This document shows positions 8,013 to 17,921 of a stretch of 64,000 nucleotides of DNA, in pieces. The stretch is from Flavobacterium wongokense (GTDB taxonomy: Bacteria; Bacteroidota; Bacteroidia; Flavobacteriales; Flavobacteriaceae). Made by a program: the position numbers and the translations under genes. The stretch is from the NCBI RefSeq assembly GCF_021608265.1, contig NZ_JAKIHP010000002.1, positions 372,001 through 436,000 of the forward strand, written 5' to 3'. Within the stretch, counting starts at the first letter, position 1. Each line of letters starts with the position of its first letter. The notes below the pieces were generated by a model that did no database searches, had not been told where the DNA came from, and worked only from the letters and a program-made list of their open reading frames with translations.

Positions 8013-8154
8013 AATTAGCGATGTTGTCGAAGTTCATATTACCAACTTTCACGATATTCAATGCACAAGAATATTGAAGAATTAACCGTATTGTACTTTT
8101 TTTTGGTAACATTTTTTTGGGTGCTAATTTTCTTTTAGAGTAAAGTTTTGCCAT
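8011..8154 (-). CDS. Short basic ORF (47 aa) downstream of the ECF sigma gene
   Basis: A 47-codon ORF from ATG 8154 to TAA 8011, starting MAKLYSKRKLAPKKMLPKK. The first 20 residues contain 8 Lys/Arg; the rest is mixed (IRLILQYSCALNIV). It lies 61 bases after the sigma-factor stop on the same strand and ends exactly at a strong terminator, so it would be the last cistron of the sigma transcript. I recall similar short ORFs beside this sigma factor in other flavobacteria, from memory only. The basic charge suggests nucleic-acid or ribosome binding (inference). Confidence 0.6.
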   Translation of the reverse strand: MAKLYSKRKLAPKKMLPKKSTIRLILQYSCALNIVKVGNMNFDNIAN

Positions 8155-8215
8155 ATAAAAAACGGGTTAGTTTTAAGTTGTTTTATATATAACGCAAAAA
8201 ATTACTTTTTATTGT

Positions 8216-8803
8216 CTAAGAAGGTAAATAAATTTGATTTTTTTCGATCACCTTTCTCAAATTAGTAATTGCATAACGCATTCTGCCCAAGGTTGTATTA
8301 ACACTGACACCTGTAATATCTGCTATTTCCTTAAAACTCATATCTGAATAATAGCGCATCATCAGAACTTCTTTTTGATCCTGAGGCAGCTTTTGAATGA
8401 TCTTTTTTAAGTCCATATCAACTTGGCTTTTAATTAATTCACTTTCAATATTAAGCGAATTATCAGTTATTGCAGAAAAGATAGAATACTCTTCAGTATC
8501 CCTTTTCATATACATTTTTTTGTCATTGCGGAATTTATCGACAATAAGATTGTTTGCGATACGTAATACCCAAGATAAAAACTTACCTTCTTCGTTGTAA
8601 TACTTTTTACTTTTCAAAGTATGGATTACCTTAAAAAAGGTTTCCTGAAAAATATCTTCAGTAAGGTCTCTATCAGAAACTTTCGAATAAATGTATCCGT
8701 AAATTTTTGATTGGTGTCTTTCAACAAGTATTGCAAGGGAATTCTCATCGCCAGCAATGTACTTGTTTACTAATATCGCATCAGGGAGTTGCGTCTTTGC
8801 CAT
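8216..8803 (-). CDS. ECF-type RNA polymerase sigma factor
   Basis: 195 residues. Region 2 lies at about residues 24-92 (YSKVSDRDLTEDIFQETFFKVI, FLSWVLRIANNLIVDKFR) and region 4 at about 135-185 (LPQDQKEVLMMRYYSDMSFKEIADITGVSVNTTLGRMRYA). This is the standard sigma-70 ECF architecture for directing RNA polymerase to a regulon. No anti-sigma gene is adjacent; the only same-strand neighbour is the 47-residue ORF downstream. It is divergent from uvrA across 247 bases. The target promoters cannot be told from the sequence. Confidence 0.93.
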   Translation of the reverse strand: MAKTQLPDAILVNKYIAGDENSLAILVERHQSKIYGYIYSKVSDRDLTEDIFQETFFKVIHTLKSKKYYNEEGKFLSWVLRIANNLIVDKFRNDKKMYMKRDTEEYSIFSAITDNSLNIESELIKSQVDMDLKKIIQKLPQDQKEVLMMRYYSDMSFKEIADITGVSVNTTLGRMRYAITNLRKVIEKNQIYLPS

Positions 8804-9022
8804 AATAATACCTTTTAGTAAGCGTTAAAAAAAGTGGTTTTTAATCTAAAAAGTAATTATTTTCTATAGGCAAAAGTGCTTTTGTGGGTTATTTATAAAA
8901 TCAAATTTAACACAATTTTGATACAAAACAAGTTTTAGCATAAAAAATTCGTTAAAATGCAGATTCTATCGTTATAAAAATCATTCCTTTAGGATTCGTT
9001 TTAATTGCACAAGCTAATTGAT

Positions 9023-9030
9023 TACCTTTG
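9023..9030 (+). promoter_or_regulatory. uvrA -7 promoter element
   Basis: TACCTTTG matches TAnnTTTG, 20 bases before ATG 9051. It lies inside the longer open frame that begins at 9018, which argues that translation starts at 9051. Confidence 0.6.
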
Positions 9031-9050
9031 TAATCTTGAAAAAAAAACGC

Positions 9051-11840
9051 ATGAAATCCTCAGAAATTGCCACATTAGAACCTAAAAAAAATATCCTTAT
9101 CAAAGGTGCACAAATCCATAACCTAAAGAACCTGGATGTAGTGATTCCGCGGAATGAACTCGTTGTCATTACCGGGCTTTCCGGGTCAGGAAAATCCAGT
9201 TTGGCATTCGACACACTATACGCTGAAGGACAACGCCGTTATGTTGAAAGCTTGTCTTCATATGCACGTCAATTCTTAGGAAGACTGGACAAACCAAAAG
9301 TAGAATACATCAAAGGAATTGCGCCTGCCATTGCCATTGAACAAAAAGTAAATACAACCAATGCGCGCTCCACTGTTGGTACTTCAACTGAAATTTATGA
9401 TTATTTAAAATTACTCTTTGCCCGAATTGGAAAAACTTTTTCTCCAGTTTCAGGAAATGAGGTTAAAAAAGATACCGTAACCGATGTTATTGCCCAAGTC
9501 AAAACATTTCCTTTGGAAAGCAAATGGCTGCTGCTCTCTCCTATTCATCTGGAAGAAGGCAGAGCATTGGAAGATAAGTTAAAAGTATTGCTGCAACAAG
9601 GTTTTGCACGTATTTTGGTTAACAACGAAATGATTCGCCTGGATGAAATTGAGCAACATTCCTTAGACAATAAAGACATCCTTTTAATAATTGACCGAAT
9701 TGTGGTTAAGGAAGAGGAAGAATTTTATAACCGTTTGGCTGATGCAACGCAGACTGCTTTCTTTGAAGGCAAAGGCGTTTGTTACCTTCAGGAATTGGAT
9801 ACGAATAAGCGATTGACCTTCAGTAATAATTTTGAACTCGATGGAATCACTTTTTTAGAACCCAACATTCATTTGTTCAGTTTCAATAACCCATATGGAG
9901 CCTGTCCAACCTGTGAAGGTTATGGCAATATCATTGGCATTGATGAAGAATTGGTTATACCAAATACGGCACTTTCTGTGTTTGAAAATGGTATTTTCCC
10001 TTGGCGTGGAGAAAGCATGAGCTGGTATCGCGACCAATTGGTGAATAATGCCTATAAATTTGATTTCCCAATCCACAAACCGTATTTTGAATTGTCCGAT
10101 GAACAAAAGGATTTGGTTTGGAAAGGAAACAGTTATTTTACCGGATTGGATGATTTCTTCCGTGAACTGGAAGAGAAAAACTATAAGATACAAAACCGCG
10201 TTATGTTGTCGCGTTATCGTGGTAAGACCAAATGTACAACCTGCAAAGGCAAGCGTTTGCGTAAAGAAGCCAATTATATTACCGTTGGCGGAAAAACCAT
10301 TTCGGAGCTGGTTGATATGTCCATCAAACGATTGATTCCTTTTTTTAATGAACTTACGCTTTCTGAATACGACCTAAAGGTAGCGAAACGCCTTTTGATT
10401 GAAATCAATAACCGATTGGCATTTTTGAGCGATGTTGGTTTGGATTACCTTACGTTGAACCGGAATTCTGCAACACTTTCCGGAGGTGAATCACAGCGCA
10501 TCAATTTGGCAACCTCATTGGGAAGCAGCCTGGTTGGCTCGATGTATATTTTGGACGAACCAAGCATTGGCCTGCATCCGAAAGACACTGAACGTTTGAT
10601 TAAGGTTTTGAAAAACCTCCGCGATTTAGGAAATACGGTTATTGTTGTGGAACACGATGAAGATATCATGAAAGCTGCCGACCGAATTATTGATATTGGC
10701 CCGGAAGCCGGAACTTTTGGCGGCGAATTGGTAGCAGAAGGAACCTTTGACGAGATCTTAAAATCCGATTCGTTGACGGCCAAATACCTCAATGGAAAGT
10801 TGGAAATTACTATTCCAAAAAAACGCCGGACTTCCAAAAATTTCATTGAAATAAAAGGAGCCCGTGAAAACAATCTTCAGAATGTTGATGTGGCCTTCCC
10901 ATTGGAATGTTTAACAGTGATTACAGGAGTTTCAGGAAGTGGAAAAAGTACGTTGGTAAAGAAAATCCTGTTCCCTGCAATGCAGAAGAAACTGGAAGGA
11001 ATCGGAGATAAAGCTGGTCAGTTCACTGAACTCAGTGGAAGCTTTTCGCATATTAAGCATATTGAATACGTTGATCAAAACCCTATTGGTAGGAGTTCAC
11101 GTTCCAATCCTGTGACTTATATCAAGGCTTATGATGACATTCGGGATTTGTTTGCCAAGGAAAAATTATCCAAAATCCGTGGTTATCAGGCAAAACATTT
11201 TTCATTCAATGTTGATGGCGGACGTTGCGAAACCTGCAAAGGTGAAGGTTCTATTAATGTCGAAATGGTTTTCATGGCCGATGTTTCGCTTCCCTGCGAT
11301 ACGTGCGGAGGAAAACGTTTTAAGAAAGAAGTTTTGGAAGTTACTTTTGAAGGCAAAAACATTGATGACATCTTAACTATGACTATTGATGATGCCATTG
11401 CATTTTTCATCGAACACAAACAAACAAAAATCACCCAAAAACTACAACCGCTGCAGGATGTTGGATTGGGTTATGTGCAATTAGGGCAATCCTCTTCTAC
11501 CCTTTCAGGAGGAGAAGCACAGCGCATCAAACTGGCTTCGTTTTTGGTAAAAGGTGTAACTAAGGAAAAAGCGCTGTTTGTTTTTGACGAACCCACAACG
11601 GGATTGCATTTCCACGACATTAAAAAATTATTGGCTTCCTTTGACGCGTTGATTGAAAAAGGGCATTCCATCATTGTTATTGAACACAATCTTGATCTGA
11701 TAAAATGTGCCGACTGGATTGTTGATTTAGGTCCGGAAGGTGGAGAAAACGGCGGGAAAATCCTGGCAATAGGCACTCCCGAAGAAATCATAAAAAACAA
11801 AAAATCTGTTACAGGACATTATTTGAAGGATAAATTATAA
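9051..11840 (+). CDS. uvrA: Excinuclease ABC subunit A
   Basis: 929 residues. ATP-dependent damage recognition in nucleotide excision repair, acting with UvrB. Two ABC modules are seen: Walker [10 protein letters not shown] (residues 42-50) with signature [12 protein letters not shown], and GVSGSGKST with [12 protein letters not shown]. Zinc-binding CxxC pairs are present ([36 protein letters not shown]). The ATG at 9051 is preferred over 9018 because a -7 element overlaps the latter. Bacteroidota often carry two uvrA genes; whether this is the principal or the accessory copy cannot be decided here. It is followed by a terminator and appears monocistronic. Confidence 0.96.
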   Translation: MKSSEIATLEPKKNILIKGAQIHNLKNLDVVIPRNELVVITGLSGSGKSSLAFDTLYAEGQRRYVESLSSYARQFLGRLDKPKVEYIKGIAPAIAIEQKVNTTNARSTVGTSTEIYDYLKLLFARIGKTFSPVSGNEVKKDTVTDVIAQVKTFPLESKWLLLSPIHLEEGRALEDKLKVLLQQGFARILVNNEMIRLDEIEQHSLDNKDILLIIDRIVVKEEEEFYNRLADATQTAFFEGKGVCYLQELDTNKRLTFSNNFELDGITFLEPNIHLFSFNNPYGACPTCEGYGNIIGIDEELVIPNTALSVFENGIFPWRGESMSWYRDQLVNNAYKFDFPIHKPYFELSDEQKDLVWKGNSYFTGLDDFFRELEEKNYKIQNRVMLSRYRGKTKCTTCKGKRLRKEANYITVGGKTISELVDMSIKRLIPFFNELTLSEYDLKVAKRLLIEINNRLAFLSDVGLDYLTLNRNSATLSGGESQRINLATSLGSSLVGSMYILDEPSIGLHPKDTERLIKVLKNLRDLGNTVIVVEHDEDIMKAADRIIDIGPEAGTFGGELVAEGTFDEILKSDSLTAKYLNGKLEITIPKKRRTSKNFIEIKGARENNLQNVDVAFPLECLTVITGVSGSGKSTLVKKILFPAMQKKLEGIGDKAGQFTELSGSFSHIKHIEYVDQNPIGRSSRSNPVTYIKAYDDIRDLFAKEKLSKIRGYQAKHFSFNVDGGRCETCKGEGSINVEMVFMADVSLPCDTCGGKRFKKEVLEVTFEGKNIDDILTMTIDDAIAFFIEHKQTKITQKLQPLQDVGLGYVQLGQSSSTLSGGEAQRIKLASFLVKGVTKEKALFVFDEPTTGLHFHDIKKLLASFDALIEKGHSIIVIEHNLDLIKCADWIVDLGPEGGENGGKILAIGTPEEIIKNKKSVTGHYLKDKL

Positions 11841-11843
11841 AAC

Positions 11844-11877
11844 AAAAAAGCCTCGATTGATTCGAGGCTTTTTTTAT
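11844..11877. terminator. Bidirectional intrinsic terminator
   Basis: Stem AAAGCCTCGA / TCGAGGCTTT with a T run on each strand, between the convergent uvrA and M28 peptidase genes. Confidence 0.92.
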
Positions 11878-11887
11878 CTAAGTTAGA

Positions 11888-13081
11888 TTATTCTATAATA
11901 ATCTTTTTAGTGATTCTTTTGCCGGATGTTTGCAAAACCGCTAAGTACATTCCTTTTGATAAAGCGGGTAATGCTAAAGTTTCAATCAAACCTGCATTTT
12001 CAATCTGCTTATTCAACACTATTTTTCCCTGTAAATCAATCAATGAAAAAGTATAATTGGTTTCGTTCAATGAGCCAAGACTGATATTCAATTCGCTGCT
12101 TGCAGGGCTCGGAAAGAAATTTACCTGGTCTTCATTTTGGAATTGGTCGTTTCCCAAGGCCGACGTAGGAGCGACTGCAAAGTGCATAACTGCACCTATA
12201 GTTGCTTTTGCTACATTATAATTGTAAACAGGATCCATATAAATCAACAAATCGGTATTGGTATGTTTGTGTGTAGTTTCATTGCTTTCAAAAAGCCCGG
12301 TAATGATTTCATTATTGCTTTGAAATGACATATAATCCGATGCGTAGGCATAAGATAACTCCGCATTTAAAGGGGAATACAATCCTACACAAGTCATTAA
12401 CTGCTCTGTCATCGAAGCTGATTCCGCATTATTGGTCGAAGGATTATTATTTTGATCCCTTTCACAGGTTATCGTATCATTTGTCAAACCGGCAACTCCA
12501 CCAACTTCATCCAAATTGATAACTAAACGGATGTCCATTTTTGGAGATGTTCCATTAACCACAGCGCTAACGTAGTGCTGGCTTCCTTTCAAACCATCCT
12601 CTTCCCCACTGAAATTGATAAATTTAATCGAATATTCCGTTGGGATGGTTCTCAATAATCGGGCTGTTTCCAAAATAGAGACCAATCCACTTCCGTTATC
12701 ATTGGTTCCTGTACCACCGATCGAATCGTAATGTCCGCAAACAATAACATAAGTATTCGGATAAACTGTGCCTACTTTGGTTACAATAAGATTCTTGCAA
12801 ATGGCACTTGAGCCTGTATAGGTATATGAATCTTCCGTGATTTGGCTTGCCGTATAGCCAAAACTTTCGTATTTGGTTTTTAACCAATTAAAGGTATTCT
12901 GCAAAGAAGTTGTGCCTCTTCTCTTAAGTCCAAGGGATTCGTATGCTGTCAAATTGTTGGTAATATTCGATTGGGAGCATTGTTCAACCACAGAAGCATA
13001 ATAGGGAATGTATTCCTGGCTGTAGCCTTTTGTTACTGATAACAATAAAAGAAATGAAAACTGTAGTAGGTTTTTCTTCAT
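11888..13081 (-). CDS. Secreted M28 metallopeptidase with T9SS sorting domain
   Basis: 397 residues. A signal peptide (1-21, ending GYSQ) is followed by an M28 aminopeptidase-type domain. The zinc ligands are visible: GHYDS (His117, Asp119), NDNGSG (bridging Asp128), FSGEEDG (Glu-Glu) and NLDEVGG. The last ~75 residues form a type A T9SS C-terminal domain: NFFPSPASSELNI, the Leu-rich middle and GMYLAVLQTSGKRITKKIIIE. It is therefore predicted to be exported across the outer membrane by the type IX system, for extracellular peptide digestion. Single gene, convergent with uvrA. Confidence 0.93.
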   Translation of the reverse strand: MKKNLLQFSFLLLLSVTKGYSQEYIPYYASVVEQCSQSNITNNLTAYESLGLKRRGTTSLQNTFNWLKTKYESFGYTASQITEDSYTYTGSSAICKNLIVTKVGTVYPNTYVIVCGHYDSIGGTGTNDNGSGLVSILETARLLRTIPTEYSIKFINFSGEEDGLKGSQHYVSAVVNGTSPKMDIRLVINLDEVGGVAGLTNDTITCERDQNNNPSTNNAESASMTEQLMTCVGLYSPLNAELSYAYASDYMSFQSNNEIITGLFESNETTHKHTNTDLLIYMDPVYNYNVAKATIGAVMHFAVAPTSALGNDQFQNEDQVNFFPSPASSELNISLGSLNETNYTFSLIDLQGKIVLNKQIENAGLIETLALPALSKGMYLAVLQTSGKRITKKIIIE

Positions 13082-13341
13082 TGGGTAATATGATTTTAAA
13101 TATGAAATCGGGGCAAATGTAATAAAAAATCATTCCGGATAATCATCACTAAATTAATTTAATTATAAACAAAGGGTTTTTAATTTGTTGACAATCTAGG
13201 AGTTAATTTATATTAATCAAACCTTAAGAATTTATTTTGGCACAATGGCACAACGTTTGAAATATGCCAAACAACAAAATGAATTTGTTCGAAGAAGCTG
13301 AAAATCGAAAGAGTAAGCAAAAAACTCAAATTAGAATGATT

Positions 13342-13959
13342 ATGAAAAAAATTACACTTTTAGTAGCTAGCATCTTACTGGTTGGTAGTGCAGTGAACGC
13401 ATCAGAAATAATCAAAAATTCTGGTGAAGAAAAAAGAACGGGAATGAGCTTTGATGAGCCAATCTCATTTACTGAGCGAGGAATTGAGTTTTTCGTTTTT
13501 CCAAATGGAGAATTTGATTTCAACACTCGACCAGATGACAGCCAAGGCGATTATTATTATAAAACCGCCGGAAAAAGAGGAGCTTCAACCCAAGCCCGAA
13601 GACCACAGAATTATGGAGTTCGTATAGAACAGGATAGTTATGGTAGAGTAAGAAGAGTTGGTAACACGTTTATCAATTATGATAACAGAGATAGGGTAAG
13701 CCGAATTGGTACTGTTTATATGAAATACAACAGAACTGCACTGGCTCAAATTGGAGGAATGCGAATTGTATACAACAGAAGAGGAGAAATCGTTGATACC
13801 GTTGGACGTATCAAAGGTTACAGTAACTCTGGCTATGCTTACAACTATGACGATTATGATAACAATTATTCAGCGTCAAACTACAATGACAATGACTACT
13901 ACTATTATAAAGCTGATGGTACAAAAGCAAAAATTGAAGATGATAAAATAAAAAAATAA
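13342..13959 (+). CDS. Secreted repeat protein, Tyr/Asp/Asn-rich tail
   Basis: 205 residues from ATG 13342, chosen because the signal peptide MKKITLLVASILLVGSAVNA begins there; the frame is open back to 13264. The middle (about 85-165) holds short repeats of the form G-x-x-x-x-x-Y-(N/D)-x-R, for example RVGNTFINYDNRDR, RIGTVYMKYNR, QIGGMRIVYNRRGE and TVGRIKGY, which look like beta strands in a small repeat fold. The tail (about 165-195) is dominated by Tyr, Asp and Asn. Not a family I can name; an exported, possibly surface or periplasmic, protein. It has its own terminator. Confidence 0.72.
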   Translation: MKKITLLVASILLVGSAVNASEIIKNSGEEKRTGMSFDEPISFTERGIEFFVFPNGEFDFNTRPDDSQGDYYYKTAGKRGASTQARRPQNYGVRIEQDSYGRVRRVGNTFINYDNRDRVSRIGTVYMKYNRTALAQIGGMRIVYNRRGEIVDTVGRIKGYSNSGYAYNYDDYDNNYSASNYNDNDYYYYKADGTKAKIEDDKIKK

Positions 13960-13995
13960 GGTTAGGTTAGATTGAGATTGATGTTAGGTTTTGAT

Positions 13996-14036
13996 GAAAA
14001 AATCCCGCAAAGTTGAAGATACTGAGCGGGATTTTT
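13996..14036. terminator. Bidirectional intrinsic terminator
   Basis: Stem AAAATCCCGC / GCGGGATTTTT with a loop of about 16 bases, between convergent genes. Confidence 0.85.
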
Positions 14037-14056
14037 GTTTTTATGTTTTGAATCGA

Positions 14057-15712
14057 TTAATGTGCTGCCTCATCCATTTCTATGGCATCAACATCAATGT
14101 TTTGTTTTCTTAGAATTCCTCTTACCAAAAAGGCGAACAAAGTCAGATATGCAAAACAAACAACCGTAATGATGTAGGATTGATGAATTCCAATGATATC
14201 CGATAATTTTCCTTGTATTGGAGGAATGATTCCGCCACCTAAAATCATCATAATTAAAAATGCAGATCCTTGTGAAGTATATTTCCCTAATCCGATAATG
14301 GATAAACTGAAAATTGCCGGCCACATAATGCTGCAGGCCAAACCTCCGGCAAGGAAGGCGTAAATGGCAACCATTCCTGATGAACACAAACCGACAATCA
14401 TCGCCAACATTCCGAATATACCAAAAATAATCAATGTTCTTGCTGGCTTGTCCTTACTAAGGAAGAATGCACCAATTTGAATCAAAACACAGAATACATA
14501 ATAATACAAAGGCTTCATATCCTTACCTGAAAGTATGTTAACCCCTAAAATGATTCCGAATGCAATCAAAGGAATGATAATCAAGGCTATGGTTTTACTA
14601 CTGCCTTTTAAGTTAAAAACACTTATTGCTCCAGCCCAACGCCCAATCATCAAACTTCCCCAATACATCGAAACGTAAGGTGCAATGTCTGATGATTGCA
14701 AACTTCCAAATTCCTTGAGGTTCAACAAACTCCCCAAATTGCTTCCAATGGCTACTTCTACTCCAACGTATGTAAAAATTGCCAACATTCCCAAAACCAA
14801 CTGTGGATATTGCATTGCCCCCCAGCCTTCAGCCTTTTGCTGTGCAGAAGTATAAGAAAACAATATCCCTACGACTACAACTGCTAAAGCTCCTAAAAGC
14901 CAGTTCATCCTGTATTGCTCTAAATCAGCCATATCAGCAGGACTAAAATTCGAGGTGTCTGTTTGATATGTTTTGAAAATCGGGATAAAACAGGCAGCCA
15001 ATAAAACTGTCATGACTACAAGTATCAATAAGGCTTTATTCGCTTTTTCCATTTTTTCAACGGAAATACCATCAGGTACCTTTTTGGAAAAGAAAAATAA
15101 ACCAGCAGCAGCAATGAATAACAACCCGACACCAACATAGAGAATTACAACTTTGCTTAATTCAAGATTTTTGATTTGATCTTCAGAAACCGAAGCCGCT
15201 GTTCCAAACAAGGCTAAAGCTACTACAATAGGGCCAATTGTTGTTCCAAATGAATTGATTCCTCCGCCAAGATTTACCCTGTCGGCTCCTGTTTTTGGGT
15301 TACCCAATAAAATAGCAAAGGGATTGGCAGCAGTTTGTTGCAGCGAGAATCCAAGTGCCACAATAAACAATCCGACTAACATTCCGGTATACATATTGGA
15401 CTCTACAGCCAAAATCATAGCTCCTGCTCCTAATGCAGAAAACAACAATCCGTAAACAATACTCTTTTTATATCCCCATTTCCCAACAATGTCCCTTCCG
15501 CTAAAATTACCATATGCAAAAAGCAATAAGGCTCCTACATAATATGCTGTATAAAAAGCAAAATCAACCAACTGGGATTGAAACTGGTCTAAATGAAAAT
15601 AGCTTTTACAAAAAGGAATGAAAATACTGTTCCCTGCAGCGATGAAACCCCAAAAGAAAAAAACGGTAATCAGGGTATAAAGCGCAGGATAATTGGTTTT
15701 GGTTGTGCTCAT
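14057..15712 (-). CDS. Sugar permease, MFS FHS (fucose/glucose-galactose) family
   Basis: 551 residues with about 12 or more membrane segments. The start [21 protein letters not shown] and the segment [31 protein letters not shown] are characteristic of the FucP/GluP proton-sugar symporters of the inner membrane. The protein is longer than FucP (about 440), with an extended central loop (about 245-270). It lies 20 bases downstream of the GH97 alpha-glucosidase gene, so the pair is an operon: periplasmic release of glucose, then import. No SusC/SusD genes are in the window. Confidence 0.9.
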   Translation of the reverse strand: MSTTKTNYPALYTLITVFFFWGFIAAGNSIFIPFCKSYFHLDQFQSQLVDFAFYTAYYVGALLLFAYGNFSGRDIVGKWGYKKSIVYGLLFSALGAGAMILAVESNMYTGMLVGLFIVALGFSLQQTAANPFAILLGNPKTGADRVNLGGGINSFGTTIGPIVVALALFGTAASVSEDQIKNLELSKVVILYVGVGLLFIAAAGLFFFSKKVPDGISVEKMEKANKALLILVVMTVLLAACFIPIFKTYQTDTSNFSPADMADLEQYRMNWLLGALAVVVVGILFSYTSAQQKAEGWGAMQYPQLVLGMLAIFTYVGVEVAIGSNLGSLLNLKEFGSLQSSDIAPYVSMYWGSLMIGRWAGAISVFNLKGSSKTIALIIIPLIAFGIILGVNILSGKDMKPLYYYVFCVLIQIGAFFLSKDKPARTLIIFGIFGMLAMIVGLCSSGMVAIYAFLAGGLACSIMWPAIFSLSIIGLGKYTSQGSAFLIMMILGGGIIPPIQGKLSDIIGIHQSYIITVVCFAYLTLFAFLVRGILRKQNIDVDAIEMDEAAH

Positions 15713-15732
15713 AAAATATAATTAATGGTTGG

Positions 15733-17832
15733 TTAGTTAATTGGTTGAAAAGAAATAGCAGCACCGCCGCCAGCAGCTAAATTCAATTGAACTGCATCTT
15801 TGGATGTTACTGTTTTTGTGATGATTTCGTAACTCATTGGATTATTTTTCCAATCAGCAGTTTTTCCATCCTGATAAATGATTGCTTTGTATTTTTTACC
15901 AGGTGTTAAAAACGAAAGATTGATTTTTGATTTTCTGGCATTTTCGTCAGTGATTGCGCCTACAAACCAGTTTTCCGAATGCTTATCTTTTCGGGCAACG
16001 GTCAAATAATCTCCAGGTTCGGCTTCAAGGTATTTTGAATCCTGCCAATCCACAGCAACATCTTTAATAAATTGGAATGCATCCAAGTGCTTTTCATAAT
16101 TCTCCGGCAAGTCTGCAGCCATTTGCAAAGGAGAATACATCGTTACATACAATGCCAATTGTTTCGCCAAAGTCGTGTGCACCTGTTCTGTTTTCTTAGC
16201 ATCATAAGCACTCATCTTGATTTCGAAAATTCCCGGTGTATAGTCCATTGGGCCACCAAGCAATCGGGTGAATGGTAAAATGGTTTCATGCATTGGCGGA
16301 TTTCCAACACTCCAGGCATTGAATTCGTTTCCCCTTGCTGCTTCAGCTGCTATGTAATTTGGATACGTTCTGCTGTAACCTGTAGGGCGTGAACTTTCGT
16401 GCGAATTAACCATTAACTTATTTTCAGCCATTCGCTGCGCTACATAGTTATAGTGATTGACCATAGTTTGCCCATCGTGGAATTCACCACGCGGAATAAT
16501 CCGTCCGACGTAACCCGATTTCACAGCAGGATAACCATATTTTTTCATCAAATCCATCGCTCTGTCCAAATGGCGCTCATAGTTTGCTACTGAACCCGAA
16601 GTCTCATGATGCATAATCATCTTGATTCCTTTTGATTTGGCATAATCATTTACCGCCTTCAAATCAAAGTCGGGATAAGGCGTCGTGAAATCAAAAACAT
16701 TTTCCTTCCAGTTTCCAAACCAGTCTTCCCAGCCCACATTCCAGCCTTCGACCAAAACTCCGTCAAATCCGTATTTGGCAGCAAAATCAATATATCTTTT
16801 TGTATTTTCAGTGGTTGCCCCATGTTTGCCTGTTGGCTTTAACTGACCATCAGCTGCATTTTGGGCGTTTTGTGAACCTGCATAATCCCAGGTAGATTTC
16901 CCAACATGCATTTCCCACCAAATCCCAACATATTTCATAGGTTTAATCCAGGAAGTGTCTGTTATTTTTGAGGGTTCATTTAAATTCAAAATCATTTTGG
17001 AGCCAACAATATCGCGTGCATCATCACTAATCATAACTGTTCTCCACGGTGAAACACACGGAGCCTGTAGATAGGCTTTGTCGCCAATGGCATTGGGAAC
17101 CAAATGCGATTTTAATTTGAATTCGTTTGGCACTAAATCCAAATGCATTACCGGATAATTTACTACCGCTGCTTCAAAGATATTAAGGTAAATACCATCA
17201 GCCGATTTCATCATCAATGGCGACTGAATCACATATTTCCCGGCTATGCTCTTCAAGCCAATTCCGTTATTCAAATCGATTTTATCAGTACTTATTTCGG
17301 AAAGCTTGTTTTCCATGTATGGATATTCCTGGCTGTCAAAATCTCCCGGAAGCCAGAATGTTTTGTGGTCTCCAGTCAGATTAAACTCGGAAACTTCATC
17401 TGAAATGATGAAATAATCCAGTTTAGCTTGTTTTGGAAAAGCATATCGGAAGGCTATTCCTTCGTTAAAAATACGGAAAATCACATTCAACTGCTTGCCG
17501 CTTGATTCCTGATTCATTTCAACTTCCAATTCATTGTATCGATTCCGTATGCTACTCTGTTCCCCTAATACAGGATTCCAGGTATCATCAATATTATAGA
17601 TTGTATTAGTGGTTGAACTGAATCCTGAAGTAAAATCGGTACCATCTTTTAACTTAAAGCCTAACTTACTTTTCTTTACAATTGGTTTTCCTTTATAGAA
17701 AACCTCATAAGTGGGTTCGCCCTTAGTAGAAAAAGAAAAGTTGAGTGTGATTTCTTTTGAAGGCGATTGGACACTTTGCGCAGCTAACTGCAATCCTAAA
17801 AGCAATAATCCAATTATAGTGATTCTTTTCAT
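15733..17832 (-). CDS. GH97 alpha-glucosidase, SusB type
   Basis: 699 residues. Signal peptide 1-19 (ending LAAQ), N-terminal beta-sandwich, then a TIM barrel. Known SusB residues Glu439, Glu508, Glu526 and Glu532 have exact counterparts by spacing: Glu410 in MHHET, Glu479 in NSHES, and Glu497 and Glu503 in AAEAARGNE (intervals 69, 18 and 6). This supports the inverting, calcium-dependent SusB subtype hydrolysing alpha-glucosides from starch, rather than the retaining galactosidase subtype. Periplasmic. It is the first gene of an operon with the sugar permease, and a terminator separates it from the upstream gene. Confidence 0.95.
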   Translation of the reverse strand: MKRITIIGLLLLGLQLAAQSVQSPSKEITLNFSFSTKGEPTYEVFYKGKPIVKKSKLGFKLKDGTDFTSGFSSTTNTIYNIDDTWNPVLGEQSSIRNRYNELEVEMNQESSGKQLNVIFRIFNEGIAFRYAFPKQAKLDYFIISDEVSEFNLTGDHKTFWLPGDFDSQEYPYMENKLSEISTDKIDLNNGIGLKSIAGKYVIQSPLMMKSADGIYLNIFEAAVVNYPVMHLDLVPNEFKLKSHLVPNAIGDKAYLQAPCVSPWRTVMISDDARDIVGSKMILNLNEPSKITDTSWIKPMKYVGIWWEMHVGKSTWDYAGSQNAQNAADGQLKPTGKHGATTENTKRYIDFAAKYGFDGVLVEGWNVGWEDWFGNWKENVFDFTTPYPDFDLKAVNDYAKSKGIKMIMHHETSGSVANYERHLDRAMDLMKKYGYPAVKSGYVGRIIPRGEFHDGQTMVNHYNYVAQRMAENKLMVNSHESSRPTGYSRTYPNYIAAEAARGNEFNAWSVGNPPMHETILPFTRLLGGPMDYTPGIFEIKMSAYDAKKTEQVHTTLAKQLALYVTMYSPLQMAADLPENYEKHLDAFQFIKDVAVDWQDSKYLEAEPGDYLTVARKDKHSENWFVGAITDENARKSKINLSFLTPGKKYKAIIYQDGKTADWKNNPMSYEIITKTVTSKDAVQLNLAAGGGAAISFQPIN

Positions 17833-17865
17833 TAAAAATATTTTTGCCTAATATAGCAACTTTTT

Positions 17866-17900
17866 AAAAACAAATAATCCCGAACGAATCGGGATTATTA
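17866..17900 (-). terminator. Intrinsic terminator (minus strand)
   Basis: Perfect 10-bp stem ATAATCCCGA / TCGGGATTAT with loop ACGAA. On the minus strand it is followed by TTTGTTTTT. It ends the transcript of the dehydrogenase-like gene before the GH97 operon. Confidence 0.85.
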
Positions 17901-17921
17901 GATAGTTATTAACTTAAATTG

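Noticed and set aside
8905..8920. AACACAATTTTG near 8908 as a third copy of the shared stress motif
   Set aside because: The two blocks are fused here without the 31-base spacing, so it is not the same arrangement.
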